64,000 nt of DNA from Strigamia acuminata (GCA_949358305.1 OX442315.1:34808427-34872426), one strand, 5' to 3'; shown: positions 10,457 to 21,999, counted from the stretch's first letter. The notes: generated by a model from the letters alone, not told the origin. Numbers and translations: made by a program.

Positions 10457-12011
10457 ATGAGGAAGAACAGGAATGTGTATATTTTTGGTGAAGATGTGGT
10501 ACTGGTCCCATATAAAGTCGAACACGTGAATAAGTAAAAAAAAAATTAATAAAAAATATAATAAAAAAATAATTATTTTGAAATATTTTATTAAGGTACC
10601 ACGAATGGATGAAATCAGAAGAGCTGCGACATTTGACGGCATCCGAAGCACTGAGTTTGGAAGACGAATATCTGATGCAACGAACATGGCTAGAAGATGA
10701 AGACAGTTGAGTGGCAAGTTTTTTGTTGAGGAATTAAATTATTTTCTATATTTTATTTTATTTTTTTACGCATTTTATTTATTTTGTTAAAATTTCTTTT
10801 GGATTTCTACTAGAGTGCACTTTTATCGTGTTAAACGGCAACACATATCGCGAGACGGATAACGAAATGGAATCCATGATCGGAGACACAAATCTCTTCC
10901 TGAACGAATCGGACGGTTTCCGTAAAGCGGAAATTGAAATCATGATCGCGGAAATGAATTTGAGGGGGAAAGGATTCGGCAAGGAAGCTTTGTTGTTGAT
11001 GTTAAGATACGGTAAGGGTCGGTGCACATTTATATTTACATGTGTGTTTAAATATACAGTTTGGTTTGTAGGTATCGAGGAGCTTCGTATCAAGACCTTT
11101 GTGGCTAAAATTGGCTACTCAAATACCGCCAGTAAAGGCTTGTTTGGGAAGATTGGTTTTGTGCAGGTACTTGTATGCAAAACTATAAGTCATTTTTGCA
11201 CGAGTTTGATTTTTGGCTTAATTTTTCATGTTTGTGCGCTTGAAATTGGATTTAGACATTTGAAATAAATTTTTTTTAATGTATGAAATACATTTTTTGA
11301 TTCAAAGGTTTGTTTTTGTATATTTTGATGAATTTTTGGTTCTAAACCGTCGATTTTTATACCCAAATAATGTGGTTTAATTTCTACGGTCTACATTTTT
11401 GTTTAAAAGATGAATTTTTGCACTGAAAATGCAATTTTTCCACGAAAATGCAATTTTTTCACGAAAATGCAATTTTTTCACACGAAAATGCAATTTTTTC
11501 ACACGAAAATGCAATTTTTCCACACGAAAATGCAATTTTTCCACACAAAAATGCAATTTTTCCACACAAAAATGCAATTTTTGCACTAAAAATGCAATTT
11601 TTGCACACAAAAATGCAATTTTTGCACAGAAAAATGCAATTTGCACACGAAAATGCAATTTTTGCACACGAAAATGCAATTTTTGCACACGAAGATGCAA
11701 TTTTTGCACACGAAAATGCAATTTTTGCACACGAAAATGCAATTTTTTGCACACGAAAATGCAATTTTGCACACAAAAATTGCGAATTTAATTTTTGCAC
11801 ACGAAAATGCAATATAAACTAAGAAAGTAAACAAATGAATCATAATTAATACGATATTTCAACACAGGTGTCCAAGAGCGATGTTTTTCACGAAGAAACA
11901 TTGGAATTGACGGTCACGGATTCGTGGTACCAGTGGCTAGTCTCCAACACAACCACCCACACGCGAGTCGAGAGACAGGACACGAGCAGCGAAGGCATTA
12001 CCGCCTTGTAG
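10457..12011 (+). CDS. NAT9: N-acetyltransferase 9
   Basis: Exons 10457-10533, 10596-10705, 10814-11011, 11072-11166 and 11868-12011 join in frame to 207 aa, the same length as human NAT9. The start (MRKNRNVYIFGEDVVLVPYK) and the 'KYHEWMKSEELRHLTASE' block match the family closely. The GNAT acetyl-CoA loop is present as RGKGFGKEA (residues 113-121), and 'FVAKIGYSNTASKGLFGKIGF' matches motif B. NAT9 is a GNAT-fold protein linked to microtubule stability in Drosophila; its acetyl acceptor is uncertain. Intron 4 (11167-11867) is swollen by a 21-bp minisatellite. The C-terminal tail after 'DSWYQWLVSN' is short and polar. Confidence 0.93.
11425..11815. repeat. minisatellite, 21-bp unit, in NAT9 intron 4
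   Basis: About 18 units with the core ATGCAATTTTTGCACACGAAA. Each unit contains GCAATTTTTGC, a near-palindrome. Spurious open frames run through it on both strands because 21 is a multiple of 3. Confidence 0.92.
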
Positions 12012-13132
12012 TTTCTTCTCTGTGCATTTTTTCTATGAAATGTTATTTTTTTCGCACAATTAGAACAAAAAAAAGAAAATTTTTCTACCACTTCGTTCTC
12101 AGGGATCAAACCTGCGATTTAGTTTTTTAATTTAATTTTTTACTAAAACTATTTTTCAATGTTATCATTTGTTTTTTAAATTATAAAAATTTTTATGAAA
12201 TTTTATAGTTATCTTAGGTCGAACCTTAGAATTGATGGCGTTTGTAACGCAGTGGATCTGTATCGATGTTATTGTTGTTGTTGTTGTTGAAAAATCTGGA
12301 AATATTTCATGTAATATCGAAAAAATTAATAATAATTGTTTCTAGAATGGCCGATTTGGTTTATTTTTATTTCGATTTCAGACAGATTGTACTTTTTACA
12401 CTTTTATTATGCAGATTTAATAACAATCTAACGAGAAACTTTAGTAGTTTTTACATACAGATTTGGAAAAAAATCCAACGTTTGGCCCCAAATAGCCGAG
12501 GTATGACATTCAGAAACTGTTTTGTATTATTCAAACCCAAACATTTTGCAAGATTAAATGTAAAAAACATGAAAATTGCTTTTTTTTATAGACAAAACAA
12601 CTCAATTTTATGCTCAAAATGGTCCTTCTTAAAGAAAAATGCATTTCTTGTATATTATTACACTTTTTAGATATAAACACAATAAATTCTAGTCCTTTTA
12701 AACTGCAAAACTGCACCGCTTAATAAAAATTTAATTTTTTTGAACTTGTAAGTCAAAATCACCAATTTTAGGCCCACAAATGCATTTTTTAGACACAAAA
12801 ATAGCCTGTTAAATATAAAAATCTATTATTTCATGCAAAAAACCACAGCCAACAGCTTTTTTTTGGGCAAAAACAAATAATTTTCGTACAAAACAGATTC
12901 TTGTTACCCCAGCCATCTGATACTATGATATGATAATGGCTATTTCCTTAAAACCTCAAATTCGGATCGATTAATTCAATAGAACACATGATTACCTTCC
13001 ATTTTATACACTTACAAACAATTAATCCACATCGATTCTCACAATTTCTGGAAGCACCGCCAAAAAAGGCTTAAATATTTTACAATATACAAAAAGAACA
13101 GAATAATTTCGTCATATTTCAACAAAATGCAA
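12012..13132. other. convergent intergenic region between NAT9 and ADAP
   Basis: AT-rich sequence with a short TTG microsatellite near 12270-12290. It holds the 3'UTRs of the two convergent genes. I see no gene, tRNA or transposon in it. Confidence 0.55.
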
Positions 13133-15549
13133 CTATGTCTTCCAAGACAACAATTTCGGAGTTGTCGACGACCGCTTACGAACTAAATTGACCGCAACTG
13201 AAAAAAAAGTAAAAAATTAAACATCACAACACAAAAAACATCAACAACATTAAATCTTGTACTGGTATTGTCCTGTGGCGTTAGCGGCCTCTCGATGACC
13301 TTCTGCAACGCGATTAACCACTCTTCGCGGTCCTCTTCGCTCTCGGCGTTCAGTAAAAACACTCGATCGGGTGTCCGAAGCGTAAACGTAAACGACTGTT
13401 CTTTATTTCCGGGCGGTACCCCAAACCTGACCGCAAATCCATCGTTGTGGTACCCCAAAAATATCTCCCCCTTCGCATAAGCGTTCTGAAAAAACAAAAA
13501 TTTAATTCAATTTAATTGGTTTTGTTTGATTTTGTGTTGAAATTACTAGTGGATCCTCCATGTACATGAGTTTACGGTCGTCCAACGTGAACCAGCGTCT
13601 TTTGTAACTGTCGCCGTTGCGGGGCCCGGTTTTGTGTAGCCAGCCCTCTTTGGGGAAGTCCCTCGTGAGCCGCTGGACGAGTTCGCAGTCGTTGGCGCCC
13701 GGGAATGCTACTCGAAGTCGGTTAAGTTTGGCCGAGCGGATGGCCATGTACCAGTTGATTATGTCTCGTCCGTCGTCCGCGTATACGTAAATGTTCCTCG
13801 TCGAGCCGTCTTTGATGTAGCAGATCTGCATTCCGTTCGGATTGCCGATTTTTTCCGGGACTAATGACGCGTTTAATTCGGAGATTTTTATTGCAGCTTT
13901 GGGATCTTTGTGCTAATACAGAAGGAAAGAATTTACTTTTTAATAAATGGATGGAAATTATGCACAGATTTGTGAGTATGGATTTTAAAAATAAAAATTA
14001 GATTTTATTAAAAAAAAATTCTTTAGTTTTCAGTAATTTGATTAAAAATTAAATTTCTCGCGTAGAAATTAAATTTCTCGCGTAGAAATTAAATTTCTCG
14101 CGTAGAAATTAAATTTCTCGCGTAGAAATTAAATTTCTCGCGTAGAAATTAAATTTCTCGCGTAGAAATTAAATTTCTCGAGTAAAAATTAAATTTCTCG
14201 CGTAGAAATTAAATTTTTCGAGTAAAAATTAAATTTCTCGCGTAGAAATTAAATTTCTCGCGTAGAAATTAAATTTTTCGAGTAAAAATTAAATTTCTCG
14301 AGTAAAAATTAAATTTCTCGATTAAAAATTAAATTTCTCGAGTAAAAATTAAATTTCTCGAGTAAAAATTAAATTTCTCGAGTAAAAATTAAATTTCTCG
14401 AGTAAAAATTAAATTTCTCGAGTAAAAATTAAATTTCTCGAGTAAAAATTAAATTTTGTGTGTAAAAATCAAATTTTATGTGTAAAAATTAAATTTTGTG
14501 TGTAAAAATTAAATTTTGTGTGTAAAAATTAAATTTTCTGTGTAAAAATTTAATTTTATGTGTAAAAATTTAATTGTGTGTGTAAAAATTAAATTTTGTG
14601 TGTAAAAATTAAATTTTCTGTGTAAAAATTTAATTTTATGTGTAAAAATTTAATTGTGTGTGTAAAAATGTAATCATTCTATTATAAGTAAAAATTAATC
14701 ATTTCTTTAAACTTTAATCCAAATAATTTAAAAATTCCCAGCTGCAATGCTCCACAAACCCCAAATAAATCAAAATCAATAAAAAAAATGACTCATTTTA
14801 AATCCTCGTTTCAAACCAGCCTACTTATTACTCACAACAAATTACTCATTCCTTACCTCTTTCACAAAATATTTTAAAATATCATCCGTCTCTGACAAAA
14901 CAAATTTCCTCGGCTGAAACTTCTCATCTTCCTTTCCCCTCTTCCACAAATACCCATCAATCTTCCCGCACAAATAAACTTGTTTATCCGCATCAACAAA
15001 CTCCTCTCTTTCGTACTTTCCACGAATCCACTGCTCCTTCAACACCCTTAAAACGAAAAAAAAACAAACATCAAAACATTATCCCCAAAACAAACTTCCA
15101 AATCAACTTAACTGCACGTCGCTCTGTGTCGGCCGTCGATAACAAATCGGAACCTGTTTTTCATATCTTTCCTTCGCCTTTACATTGCCCATTTTAGCCA
15201 GCATCTGAAACAAACTCCAATTAGTCGATTCATCATTAATTGATGCAATTTTAGACCTCTAGTTGGTCGTTTTCCCACTTGTCCAGTTTGACAGATTTCG
15301 TTTTACTGATGTGTGATCCCATATTTCGGTGAATTCCGGCACACTGCGTGCACAAAAACACGCCGATGTTGTACGATGCCCATTCGGGACCTGGAAATAG
15401 AGTTTATTTCGTTTAGTTTGATTCCAACAGGTGAAAATTAAATGAAATTTCGTGACATTTCGCTCACCAGACGCTTCGCAATCGGCGCATTTTTCATTTC
15501 CTGGCTGTTTCAGCAGTTCGTTCAATCTGCGACTCGTTGGGTTTGCCAT
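13133..15549 (-). CDS. ADAP1: ADAP/centaurin-alpha ArfGAP with dual PH domains
   Basis: Seven exons (15468-15549, 15257-15390, 15113-15204, 14857-15046, 13547-13912, 13263-13485, 13133-13197) give 383 aa, close to the roughly 375 aa of vertebrate ADAPs. The N-terminus has the ArfGAP zinc finger Cys21-x2-Cys24-x16-Cys41-x2-Cys44 followed by GIHRNMG with the arginine finger Arg49. A first PH domain spans about 129-228 (GYLWKRG...[10 protein letters not shown]) and a second about 253-355 ([10 protein letters not shown]...[10 protein letters not shown]). ADAPs bind phosphoinositides such as PIP3 and stimulate GTP hydrolysis by Arf6 at the plasma membrane. The final exon is the least certain; if it is not used, the frame runs on to a stop near 13183. 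The long intron 13913-14856 holds a 20-bp minisatellite. The symbol could equally be ADAP2, since the split is vertebrate-specific. Confidence 0.9.
14048..14690. repeat. minisatellite, exact 20-bp period, in ADAP intron
   Basis: About 32 units with core ATTAAATTTCTCGCGTAGAA. The array is regionally structured: CGCGTAGA units on the left, CGAGTAAA in the middle, and TGTGTGTAAA on the right, with mixed blocks at the borders. A 60-bp higher-order echo is visible near 14541-14660. Confidence 0.95.
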
Positions 15550-15952
15550 TTAAAGTGGCACACATATGCACCGGATTACGTAAATATTGTAATCGAAAGC
15601 CTACGAACAAAATTTCACGGTTGGGCACGCGTTTAGTTCCTCGTTTTGAGCTTATCTCGTTCCCCGTTTGAAGAGTGACTAAATGGATCTCGTTTAACGT
15701 TTTCCAGTTCGGTTGCGAATGGAAGATTATGATCTATGACGTCAGGAAGTAGGTTGGGTCAAACGGAATGACGAACGAATTGTTTAAATTATGTAATGGA
15801 AATTGTAGAACGACTTCCGTCCGTGAGATATTTAGATTCTATAGTTATGGAAACAGTACTTTGTGCAATTGATCATTTCCGCAACTTTTACAAAATAAAA
15901 ATAGAGAATAGATACATCCGTTTATTGCAATTTATGTAAATATGTTACATTT

Positions 15953-18069
15953 TCAACGTAATATTTTTTCCCGCAAACTTTGCGCTTCGATGGCCATTTC
16001 GTCATCACTTCTAAACGCTTTTTTCACCTTATCATGCGATTGCAACTGAAACAAAACAAAACTTAAAAATACGAATAAATAAAAGATTTCTCTCTATAAA
16101 CAACAACCTCTTTATAAATATCGTCATTTTGCGCAAAATCACCAGGTTTGCGAGGTAAAACGTGGACATGGACGTGAATTATGCTTTGCCCTGCATCAAT
16201 TCCATCCTAAATAAATAAATAAATAACTAAACAAACAAATGAAAACTACACAAACAAAAATAACCTGCACAGCAATTGTCGAGGACGACGCGTTGTACAC
16301 GTTTTCAACTAATTTCTGCACTTTTTGAACGCAAGAAAACAAATCTGCAATTTCAAGTCGCGTCAAATCGCAAATCCGTTGAGCGACCCGGATGGGCGAA
16401 ACCAAAATATCTCAAAAATTACATCAAAGTTATATATTTCGCAATATTTTCCGCAACTAAAATATTTAATTCCAAGGATACGACCTGGTAGAACCGGTTG
16501 GCGATTAACGAAAGCAATCGAAAGATTCGTTTGGTAAAATATTTGTTCGCGGTTCAATATTATTTCACCGAACTGATATTGTTCTAATTCGCCGCCAGGT
16601 TCGACGGATGTTTCCGATTCGTACAAATCTCTTCGCCGATGGAACCAAACTGGCATATCGCGTCGAATTTTATGTAAAAATGATAAATCAATATCTGCTA
16701 CTGCAATGTCCGTTCCCTCGTGACATTGAGCAATAACTGCACCCCACGGATCGACAATCTAAACATTAAAATTTAAAATTTCATTAAATCAAGTCATACA
16801 TTTATATTTATATTTATTTTTACCATCGCATGTCCATAAGATTGTCTCTTTTCATTATGAATTCCAGTTTGCGCTGCGGCGATCACGAAACATTGATTTT
16901 CAATTGCCCGACTTCGTAATAAAATCTTTTATTTAAAAAAAAAATACACAATTAGTATAAATAAATAAATATTAACCAATATCAGAGATGCTACTAATCA
17001 ACAAGTGCCAGAAAAATCATTTACTTCAGTAAAATCATTAATTTTAAGTAATTTTACTGCACGAAACACATTTTCTGCTTCTCGATTTCGTACCTCCCAA
17101 TGCGCCAATCCAGTCGAAACAGTAAAAGCTGACGGATACGTTAATATTTCGGCTCCCATTTGAGTTAAAGCGATCGAGAACTCAGGAAATCGGACATCGT
17201 AACACAAATTTTGTTAAGAATATCAAAAATTGATACAAAAATCATCAATTTAATAATTTTTAACTTAAAAGGATACGATTCCGAGTCCAATTTTGCCAAC
17301 CGGACTATCGACCGGTGTCATAATAACATTTCCAGGTACCACGTACTCGGATTCGTGCAGCTTTTGACCCGTTTGCAACGTCACGTCAAACAAATGTATT
17401 TTTCGGTACACGCAACTAATTTCACCCGCGTCGTTTATCACCACGTGAGAGTTTTGAATTCGATTTAAATCGTTCGCGGGACCCTAAAAATATAATAAAT
17501 ATAATCAAAATTTAATTTCATTGCATTTTAATTCGTTTTATTTCACTTTTTCATGAAATCCGCCCAATGAAATCCAAATTTCCGTATCTCTGGCCAATGT
17601 TTTATATCGGCCCATTAAATCTCCCGTAAGACTCTCTGCCAGGTGCTTCGTTTGTTCTTTGTTATCTGCGATAAAGTCGCAAGCTTCTGGGAGAAAAACC
17701 ATCTAAAAATTAAAATTTAAGTTATATTAATTGAGTTAATTATGTGATTAATGAAATAATTAAACGTATACTTTTGCGCCTTTGTTTTTCGCGATGTTTA
17801 TTAATTTTTTACAGACGTTAAAATTCTCTTCTTTGTCGGATCTGGCGGTCATTTGGCAAACTGCTACGGTTAATAATTCCTTTTCCTTCTCTAACTCCAT
17901 TGACATTTGCCTGAAATTGATTGGATAAATTAAAATAAAAAATCTGTTTCTGAAAATAATATCGAATTTTGACGATTTTTTTAAACCTCGCAAATTTCAC
18001 ACGACTTGAACTTCTTGTCAACTCCATTTTCAGTAAATTTTGAAACCTTTTAATCCACTGTAACCTCAT
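15953..18069 (-). CDS. NitFhit: NitFhit: nitrilase-Fhit fusion protein
   Basis: Ten exons (17987-18069, 17772-17910, 17547-17702, 17277-17483, 17094-17204, 16824-16925, 16482-16758, 16265-16410, 16108-16206, 15953-16045) give 470 aa. Residues about 40-300 are a carbon-nitrogen hydrolase with the catalytic triad visible: Glu80 in MVFLPEA, Lys154 in YRKIHLFD, and Cys196 in [12 protein letters not shown]. Residues about 328-470 are a Fhit-type HIT domain with [20 protein letters not shown] and the triad [13 protein letters not shown]. The Nit part is related to NIT1, which hydrolyses deaminated glutathione; the Fhit part hydrolyses diadenosine polyphosphates. The basic N-terminus ([20 protein letters not shown]) could be a mitochondrial presequence; Met15 or Met30 are alternative starts. 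Two introns look U12-type. A broken copy of the 5' end lies at 62205-62545. Confidence 0.92.
16411..16481 (-). other. second NitFhit intron with U12-like donor
   Basis: A 71-bp intron inside the Fhit motif PVLPG|HILVSP. The 5' splice site GTATCCTTG matches 8 of 9 U12 consensus positions and the 3' end is a normal AG. The branch site is weak, so a U2-type intron remains possible. Confidence 0.4.
17205..17276 (-). other. U12-type intron of NitFhit with non-AG end
   Basis: A 72-bp intron separating Ile195 from catalytic Cys196. The 5' splice site reads GTATCCTTT, a full match to the U12 consensus RTATCCTTT. A branch-site-like TTCTTAAC lies 8 nt before the intron end. The only 3' end that preserves the family spacing (GLGI|CYD) leaves a terminal TG; an alternative AT end would add one Leu. 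Confidence 0.65.
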
Positions 18070-18589
18070 TTCACCTCACAATATAAATAGAAAAAGCCAT
18101 TTATGTGGAAAAAAAAACCTCACACCGTCGACTCTTGCCAACCAAATCATGCAGCTTTCAGCGCCATCTTGGCTACATCTACGGAGGCATAAAGTTGACA
18201 GCGCACATTATAAAGTAATAAAGTAAATGTAATTTAAACCTTAAAATATTTTTAGTATTTTGATATTTTGGTGTTTCAAGTACTTACACTTATTATATAT
18301 AAAGAAATAATAATAAGTGTATTTTTTAGATTTTTTTAAATTAAACTTTTTTTAGGGGGGATCAAAAATGTTTTTTGCATAGGGGCCGCTAAATCCGCCC
18401 CTGGTCTTTTGCTTTGTGACTCATCTACTGAGGCCAAGAAAAGCCTCAAGGCATTTGCCATTATGCATTTGCCGTTGTGTGACCACTTGGCCACCTAAGG
18501 GTGACCTGTGTCACTACTACGGACTGCCCAATGGCCCCAAGGTCACCCCTTCTTGCGGAGTGGGATGATCCAGTACACATTTTAAAACA
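18070..18589. other. NitFhit upstream region and unclassified repeat-like sequence
   Basis: The NitFhit promoter lies at the left. From about 18355 there is a GC-richer block (GGGGGGATCAAAAATG to about 18560) unlike the flanks; it may be a retroelement fragment, but no domain could be read in it. Confidence 0.35.
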
Positions 18590-18855
18590 AAAACATTTAA
18601 CTTAAGATGACTTAAGATAAATTGGATAGTACTAATTTGATGGTGCTCTACAACTTTGTAATTGGAAATTTTGCTCTAACCTGATTGGTTTAGAAGTTAG
18701 CAAGTGAATGACCTTGAAAATAACCTTCAAAATCAAATTTGATGACATCATTGGATTGCTCTCACCCAACTTCCTATACGATAGCTTCATCAAAGTTGGC
18801 CTAGATGCAATTGCTCAGGAAATATTTGAGGGGAACAGACTTTTGTTCCACCCTG
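18590..18855 (-). mobile_element. half of a type-1 CAGGGTG MITE (one arm)
   Basis: Matches the right arm of the complete element at 41886-42650, including the outer end CACCCTG followed by TA. The left arm is missing. The terminal part next to the end differs (GTTCCACCCTG rather than GGACACCCTG). Confidence 0.75.
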
Positions 18856-18857
18856 TA

Positions 18858-19233
18858 TAAAGATGTCATTATTACCCTTGAAAGACATTTTTGGACATAA
18901 AATCCTCTAAAACGGCATTTTTGTACATAAAATCCTCTAAAACGGCATTTTTGTACATAAAATTCTCTAAAATGGCATTTTTGTACTAGAAAATCCTCTA
19001 AAACGGCATTTTTGTACATAAAAATGCCTTTAGCCTCTGAAATGTATGAATTTTTCATGCTTAAAGTACCATTACTTCATATGGATGACCAATTAATTTT
19101 CATGGAAATCCACCAACATTACTCATTATTGGTCGTTTGAACATAATAAAAGAACAACAAACTAAACCATTCAAAACTCTTTAATGGCTCCAAAATTTCA
19201 CAGAAAATTCTTATTAATTTACAAAAAAATATA
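18858..19233 (-). repeat. inverted copy of the IQCE 3' flank repeat
   Basis: Reverse complement of about 5818-6060, with several units of the 30-bp array (AATCCTCTAAAACGGCATTT core), then the unique-looking part ending in TTTACAAAAAAATATAT. It abuts a MITE arm on the left and a MULE remnant on the right. Confidence 0.8.
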
Positions 19234-19413
19234 TTGTGGAACTTGTGGCACTTGAGTAAATCAAGTAGTATCCTCGATGATGGGACTTTTCAAGTGGTTC
19301 CCAAGTTATTCACGCAGTTATATTCCATTCACTGCACTGTTGATACATCATCACAGTGCATTTTGCCTGTGGTATACTGCCTAATGGAGCATAAGACTAA
19401 AGCTGCCTATAAT
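19234..19413 (+). pseudogene. MULE transposase fragment
   Basis: An open stretch reads LDDGTFQVVPKLFTQLYSIH and continues LPVVYCLMEHKTKAAY. This matches the start of the MULE (Mutator-like) transposase DDE domain, where the first catalytic Asp lies in 'D-G-T-F-x-x-x-P-x-L-F-x-Q-L-Y-x-I-H'. The frame then runs into unrelated GCGTATAATGCGA repeat sequence. Only about 60 codons remain, so it is not functional. Confidence 0.65.
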
Positions 19414-19500
19414 GCCGCGTATAATGCGACCCCCCAAATCCAGCGCTGTTTTTGGTAATAAATGGTGTATGCGCGTATAATGCGAGTTGGTAATTGTGTA
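19414..19500. repeat. GCGTATAATGCGACCCCCC-type transposon end fragment
   Basis: The word GCGTATAATGCGA occurs twice, once followed by CCCCCC. A related block lies at 20464-20551, including an inverted copy (TCGCATTATACGCG). These look like terminal sequences of a DNA transposon, family not assigned. Confidence 0.4.
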
Positions 19501-19591
19501 CCACAACAATGCAAAATAACAAAAGAAGAGGTTATTTATTTAAAAGAAAATGTTAGATTGTTGGTTTGATAACCCTAACAGCATATGTATA

Positions 19592-20357
19592 CAGGGTGGT
19601 CAGAAAGTCTGGTTCTATGTAAATAATTCCCAAACTGTTCTAGATGTTGATTCAGCAAAATTATTGTAAGGGTAGTATGTCGGGGGAAATCCAATTATGA
19701 CATCCAATTTGACCTTTGAGGTCATCTTCAAGGTTATCCATATTGTAACTCGAGAACCGTGACAGATAAAGCAAAAAGATGAATTAGAAAGTTGTAGAGC
19801 ATCATCCAATTAGTCTAGAACCGTTCTTAAAAAAAATTACTTCTTACTGAAAAGTTTTGAGAAAAAAGGTCTGAAACATTAGTCTACTCAGCATTGTAAC
19901 TCAGCTTTGTAACCTAAAACTATTGAGGCAACCAAGCTAATCCTCAATTAGGACACTTTATTTGGTTATACTTGTAAGTGGAAGAGAGGAAACACAAAAG
20001 AAAAGAAATAATTTATTTTGGAAACACATTCCAACATGATTGTTTTAGGTTACAAAACTGAGTAGACTAACATTTCAAACCTTTTTTTCTCAAAACTTTT
20101 TGGTAAGAGATAATTTTTTTAGGAACAGTTCTAGACTAATTAGATGGTTCTCTACAACTTTCTAATTCACTTTTTCTCTCTATCTGTCACGGTGCTCGAG
20201 TTACAATATGGATGACCTTGAAGATGACCTCTGAGTTCAAGTTGGATGTCATAATTGGATTTCCCCCGACATACTACCCTTACAATAATTTTGCTGAATC
20301 AACATCTAGAACAGTTTGGGAATTATTTACATAGAACCAGACTTTCTGACCACCCTG
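19592..20357. mobile_element. type-2 CAGGGTG MITE, complete, TA target duplication
   Basis: A 766-bp element flanked by TA with long terminal inverted repeats. The ends are CAGGGTGGTCAGAAAGTC and its reverse complement. Each arm contains GACATACTACCCTTACAATA-type sequence and a TTGTAGAGCATCATC-type block. It has no transposase; the TA duplication and ends suggest mobilisation by a Tc1/mariner-like enzyme. Confidence 0.85.
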
Positions 20358-20463
20358 TATATAGAAATATGGATAAACGTACGTTATATGTCCGTAATAT
20401 GTATGTTGTATGTCCGTAATACGTACATTATATGTCCGTAAAGTGTACGTTACATTTTTTTTT

Positions 20464-20551
20464 ATTATGCGCGTATAGTGCGACCCCCCCAATTAGAGGT
20501 CCTACAATCTTAATAAATTTCTCGCATTATACGCGGGTATATACGGTAGGT
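20464..20551. repeat. second GCGTATAATGCGA-type fragment
   Basis: Related to 19414-19500; carries GCGCGTATAGTGCGACCCCC and the inverse TCGCATTATACGCG 60 bp later. Together they may be the two ends of an element split by the intervening MITE. Confidence 0.35.
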
Positions 20552-20835
20552 GGATAAAGAATTTCATGGAAGATTTAAACATCCAAGAACCTCAACGACC
20601 AGTCATCGTATACTGCGACAACCAGCCTGCTATTGCGTTGACAAAAGACTCCGCCTACCACGGAAGAACCAAACATTTTAATCGACGTGTCTTTCATCTG
20701 ACAAGACATACAAGAAGGAATTTACCGGGTCCAATTTGTTCCGACCGATTCTATAAAAATCGCGGATCTGATGACAAAGGCTTTATCAGAAGTGAAGTTG
20801 AGACAAGATTGTAGGAAGCTTGGTTTAATTGATTT
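20548..20835 (+). pseudogene. Ty1/Copia pol fragment (RNase H C-terminus)
   Basis: The frame RWIKNFMEDLNIQ, then VIVYCDNQPAIALTKD and YHGRTKHFNRRVFHL, is the typical C-terminal part of Copia pol ('CDNQ-A-I-A-L' and 'R-T-K-H'). A frameshift follows; in another frame it continues with IADLMTKALSEVKLRQDCRK and ends near 20835, corresponding to the 'A-D-x-x-T-K' end of the polyprotein. Truncated and frameshifted. Confidence 0.8.
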
Positions 20836-21154
20836 TTCTGAATAAGCATGAACGAATGAATTTATTAATTAATGAGAAAATTAATATGGGCGGCTATGTT
20901 AGATATATTCGTTAGCGATAATCAATATTCTACAAACAAATCTATTGTTGTAATAAATGACCATTCTTGTCACTGTGTTCGTTGCAACCAACATGGAGTG
21001 TTGAGTATATTTATTCCGATGAGGAATTTCCTCATATCAACCAACATTTTTCAATTAGTTTTTATTGATATTATCACAATTTTTATGCTTTAGGAGATTT
21101 TAGTTTTATTTAACTTACCCTTTTAGTTTAGTTTTCTTTGTACTTATCCCACAC

Positions 21155-21230
21155 ATTTATAGACCTGAACTTGGGACCCTTTTTCTAAAGACCACTGCTC
21201 TATCCACTAGGCTAGCATAACTTGTGATAA
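21155..21230 (-). repeat. tRNA-derived SINE-like head or decayed tRNA
   Basis: On the minus strand an A-box-like TAGCCTAGTGGATAGAGCAG is followed about 25 bp later by CCCAAGTTCAGGTC, an approximate B box. The spacing fits a tRNA-like RNA polymerase III promoter. A clean cloverleaf cannot be drawn. Confidence 0.45.
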
Positions 21231-21454
21231 TTAAATGTATAACTTCCCGTATATACCTAATTAAACCTAACCTAACCTACTTGTTAGCTAAATCTAAGCA
21301 CCTTAAAAACGACGTCGATTAATTACAGATCCTTTAGTTAAAAAAGCCAAATTAGCAAGGAGGAGCATGAAATATAAAAATCCACATCAGTCGATGCCAC
21401 GAGAAACCAATCTGCTATTTTATCAGGAAAAATTATTCTTAGAGTTGGAGTTCG

Positions 21455-21625
21455 TTGCCTGTGCTGGACTGGCCCGGTGGGCTACCGGGAATTTCCCGGT
21501 GGCCTGTGGCCTGGTGGCCCGGTGACGGGCCCACCGTGGACCGTCCCTGGCCCACCGTAGCCTGTCCCTGTAGCCCGACACATCTAGATTTCCCGGTACT
21601 AAATTTTAACCCGGTCCAGCCCTGT
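21455..21625 (+). repeat. GC-rich dispersed repeat, copy 1
   Basis: A strongly GC-rich block in AT-rich surroundings, with repeated GGCCCGGTG words and ending in ATTTCCCGGTACTAAATTT. A shorter copy is at 31300-31400 in the opposite orientation. Confidence 0.6.
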
Positions 21626-21999
21626 TCGTTGCTAATTCTTTGTTAAATGGTTTTGAATTCTTTAACATTCAATTTGATATTTATTGTTTGAGATTTATTG
21701 TATTGTATTGTACTGTTGGTGAGTCGGTTGTTTCTTTCATCGACGAGACACCTATTTTATTTTATTTTATTATTTATTTTTTTATTTTATTTTATTTTAT
21801 TTATTTTATTTTATATTTTATTGTGCTTTATATATACGTGATACGAAGCCATAAAAACCACAATCAAAGATATGTTTAAAAAGCGCTTACGCATTCTGTA
21901 ATATTTTAAAATAAAAATTCTGTTTTCTGATTTAGATAAGAGAATTGTTTTGGATAACAGAATAAGATAAGAGAAAAACAGGAGAGTTGGGACACCGAT

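Noticed and set aside
11377-11843. Several long open frames on both strands over the NAT9 intron array
   Set aside because: They arise because the 21-bp unit is a multiple of 3 and lacks stops; all frames are repeats of the same heptad and lie inside an intron.
21262-21280. CCTAACCTAACCT as an interstitial TTAGG telomere repeat
   Set aside because: Fewer than three units, which chance explains in AT-rich sequence.
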